Positions 63,278 to 64,000 of a stretch of DNA of 64,000 nt are shown in pieces. The notes under the pieces were generated by a model. That model did no database searches. It saw only the letters and a list, made by a program, of their open reading frames with translations, and was not told the DNA's origin. How positions within the stretch are numbered: the stretch's first letter is position 1; the number at the start of each line of letters is the position of its first letter. Made by a program: the position numbers and the translations under genes. Source of the DNA: [Muricauda] lutisoli (nom. illeg.) (lineage in GTDB: Bacteria > Bacteroidota > Bacteroidia > Flavobacteriales > Flavobacteriaceae); assembly GCF_017313105.1 (NCBI RefSeq), contig NZ_JAFLND010000001.1, forward strand, positions 496,001 through 560,000, read 5' to 3'.

Positions 63278-64000
63278 TAGAGCAATTCTATTCCGCTGCC
63301 AGGCAATTTTGGGAATATGACTTTGCCATTGTCCAAAATCTCGACTCCCTTCGCAATATCCCCTTTTAAAAGCATGGCTCCGTCCATATCCACATAATCC
63401 AACTGGGGCAACAATTGTGCAATGGCAGAGATGCCCACGGTGGACTCTGTCATACAACCTACCATAAGCTGTAATCCCAACTCCCGTCCTTTTTTTATCA
63501 TGCGTCGGGCAGGGGTAAGTCCCCCGCACTTGGTCAGTTTAATATTAATGCCGTGAAAATAAGGCCCACATTGTTCCACATCGCTTTCTATAATGCAACT
63601 TTCGTCTGCAATTACAGGAAGAACGGATTGCGCCTTTACCTTGGACATTCCTTCCCAGTCATCAGCTTTGAGAGGTTGTTCCAGGAATTCAACTCCCAAA
63701 TCTTTCAGTAGCGGAGCATTTTTTATGGTTTCCTCTGCGGTCCATGCCGTGTTGGCATCAATCCTAAAAATACTATCGGTGTGCTTTCGCAATTCCCGAA
63801 CAATGGCAACATCGTCAGGGGTTCCCAATTTGATCTTGTAAAGAGGCCAAGGTTTTTCCTGAAGCTTTGCGACCATTTTTTCGATGGTATCTATACCTAT
63901 GGTATAGTTGGTCATCGGATATTTTTCGGTGGTAGTGCCCCAAAGCTCGTATAGTGGTTTTCCCTTAAGTTTACCATAGAGGTCGTTTGCGGCCAGGTCC
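63277..64000 (-). CDS. Dipeptide epimerase, enolase superfamily (5' part cut by window end)
   Basis: The frame stays open past the in-window ATG at 63915 to the right edge (upstream residues include LAANDLYGKLKGKPLYELWG), so the true start lies outside. The visible part carries the Lys-x-Lys motif (YKIKLG), RIDANTAW (metal Asp), EFLEQPL (metal Glu), ADESC and a final IKLTKCGG with the second catalytic Lys. This is the muconate-lactonising subgroup pattern of L-Ala-D/L-Glu epimerases, which process murein peptides. That links it loosely to the peptidoglycan-recycling locus. It is coupled to the aminotransferase gene by a 1-base overlap. Confidence 0.9.
   Translation of the reverse strand, partial: DLAANDLYGKLKGKPLYELWGTTTEKYPMTNYTIGIDTIEKMVAKLQEKPWPLYKIKLGTPDDVAIVRELRKHTDSIFRIDANTAWTAEETIKNAPLLKDLGVEFLEQPLKADDWEGMSKVKAQSVLPVIADESCIIESDVEQCGPYFHGINIKLTKCGGLTPARRMIKKGRELGLQLMVGCMTESTVGISAIAQLLPQLDYVDMDGAMLLKGDIAKGVEILDNGKVIFPKLPGSGIELL

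Overview
The window is a chromosomal segment of a member of the Flavobacteriaceae (Bacteroidota), most likely marine and Muricauda/Maribacter-like. The genus is inference; the family rests on several signs: a type IX secretion (T9SS type B) C-terminal domain on a giant repeat protein, a signal peptidase I with a long insertion, a parA-parB-DUF5683-dapB-lepB-WbqC-DUF6122 gene order, a nagB fused to a PIG-L deacetylase, promoter motifs of the Bacteroidota TTTG/TAnnTTTG type, and little Shine-Dalgarno use. It looks like core and metabolic chromosome: no insertion sequence, prophage, CRISPR array, rRNA or integrase was seen.

1-9.7 kb: the 3' part of mutL, two rhomboid proteases and an EEP-family phosphoesterase run rightward. 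They converge on a leftward seven-gene operon: chromosome partitioning (parA, parB), DUF5683, lysine/peptidoglycan synthesis (dapB), signal peptidase I, WbqC-like and DUF6122. 9.8-18 kb is propionate metabolism: udk, a DivIC/FtsB-like gene and both methylmalonyl-CoA mutase subunits lie on the minus strand, and divergently a three-gene biotin-dependent acyl-CoA (probably propionyl-CoA) carboxylase. 18-19.2 kb holds a Gfo/Idh/MocA oxidoreductase.

19.3-28.4 kb contains a Bcr/CflA-type efflux gene followed by a peptidoglycan-recycling locus: anmK, NagZ-like GH3, AmpG-like permease and nagB/PIG-L on the minus strand, with a DeoR-type regulator and murQ on the plus strand. The divergent promoter between nagB and the regulator carries six TGCA-cored half-sites at helical-turn spacing. 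28.4-39 kb has a PQQ-type sugar dehydrogenase lipoprotein, a 2767-residue SprB-like surface protein with about 28 repeats, a small secreted protein and a dodecin. 39-41 kb has a phosphoribosyltransferase/hydrolase pair and tRNA-Pro(GGG).

41-53.7 kb is periplasmic/outer-membrane metabolism: a DUF5916/CBM9 protein, two paralogous isoquinoline 1-oxidoreductase-like molybdenum hydroxylase pairs, and between them a VPS10/sortilin-like beta-propeller, an AlkB-like dioxygenase and a second EEP enzyme. 54-60 kb is a six-gene operon: arginine decarboxylase, agmatinase and a deoxyhypusine-synthase-like enzyme (probably putrescine to homospermidine), then an acidic-tailed small protein, a DUF155/RMD1 membrane protein and a fused aspartyl-protease-like/RimK ligase. 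It is preceded by a ~280-nt leader full of hairpins. 60.0-60.5 kb carries a strong candidate for an undescribed small RNA (own promoter-like motif, end-to-end pairing, terminator) before trxB. The right end has a lipocalin-like protein, an AONS-type aminotransferase and a dipeptide epimerase cut by the window edge.

The best candidates for something undescribed are the structured speA leader, the ncRNA before trxB, the phased operator at nagB/deoR and the polyamine-RimK operon.
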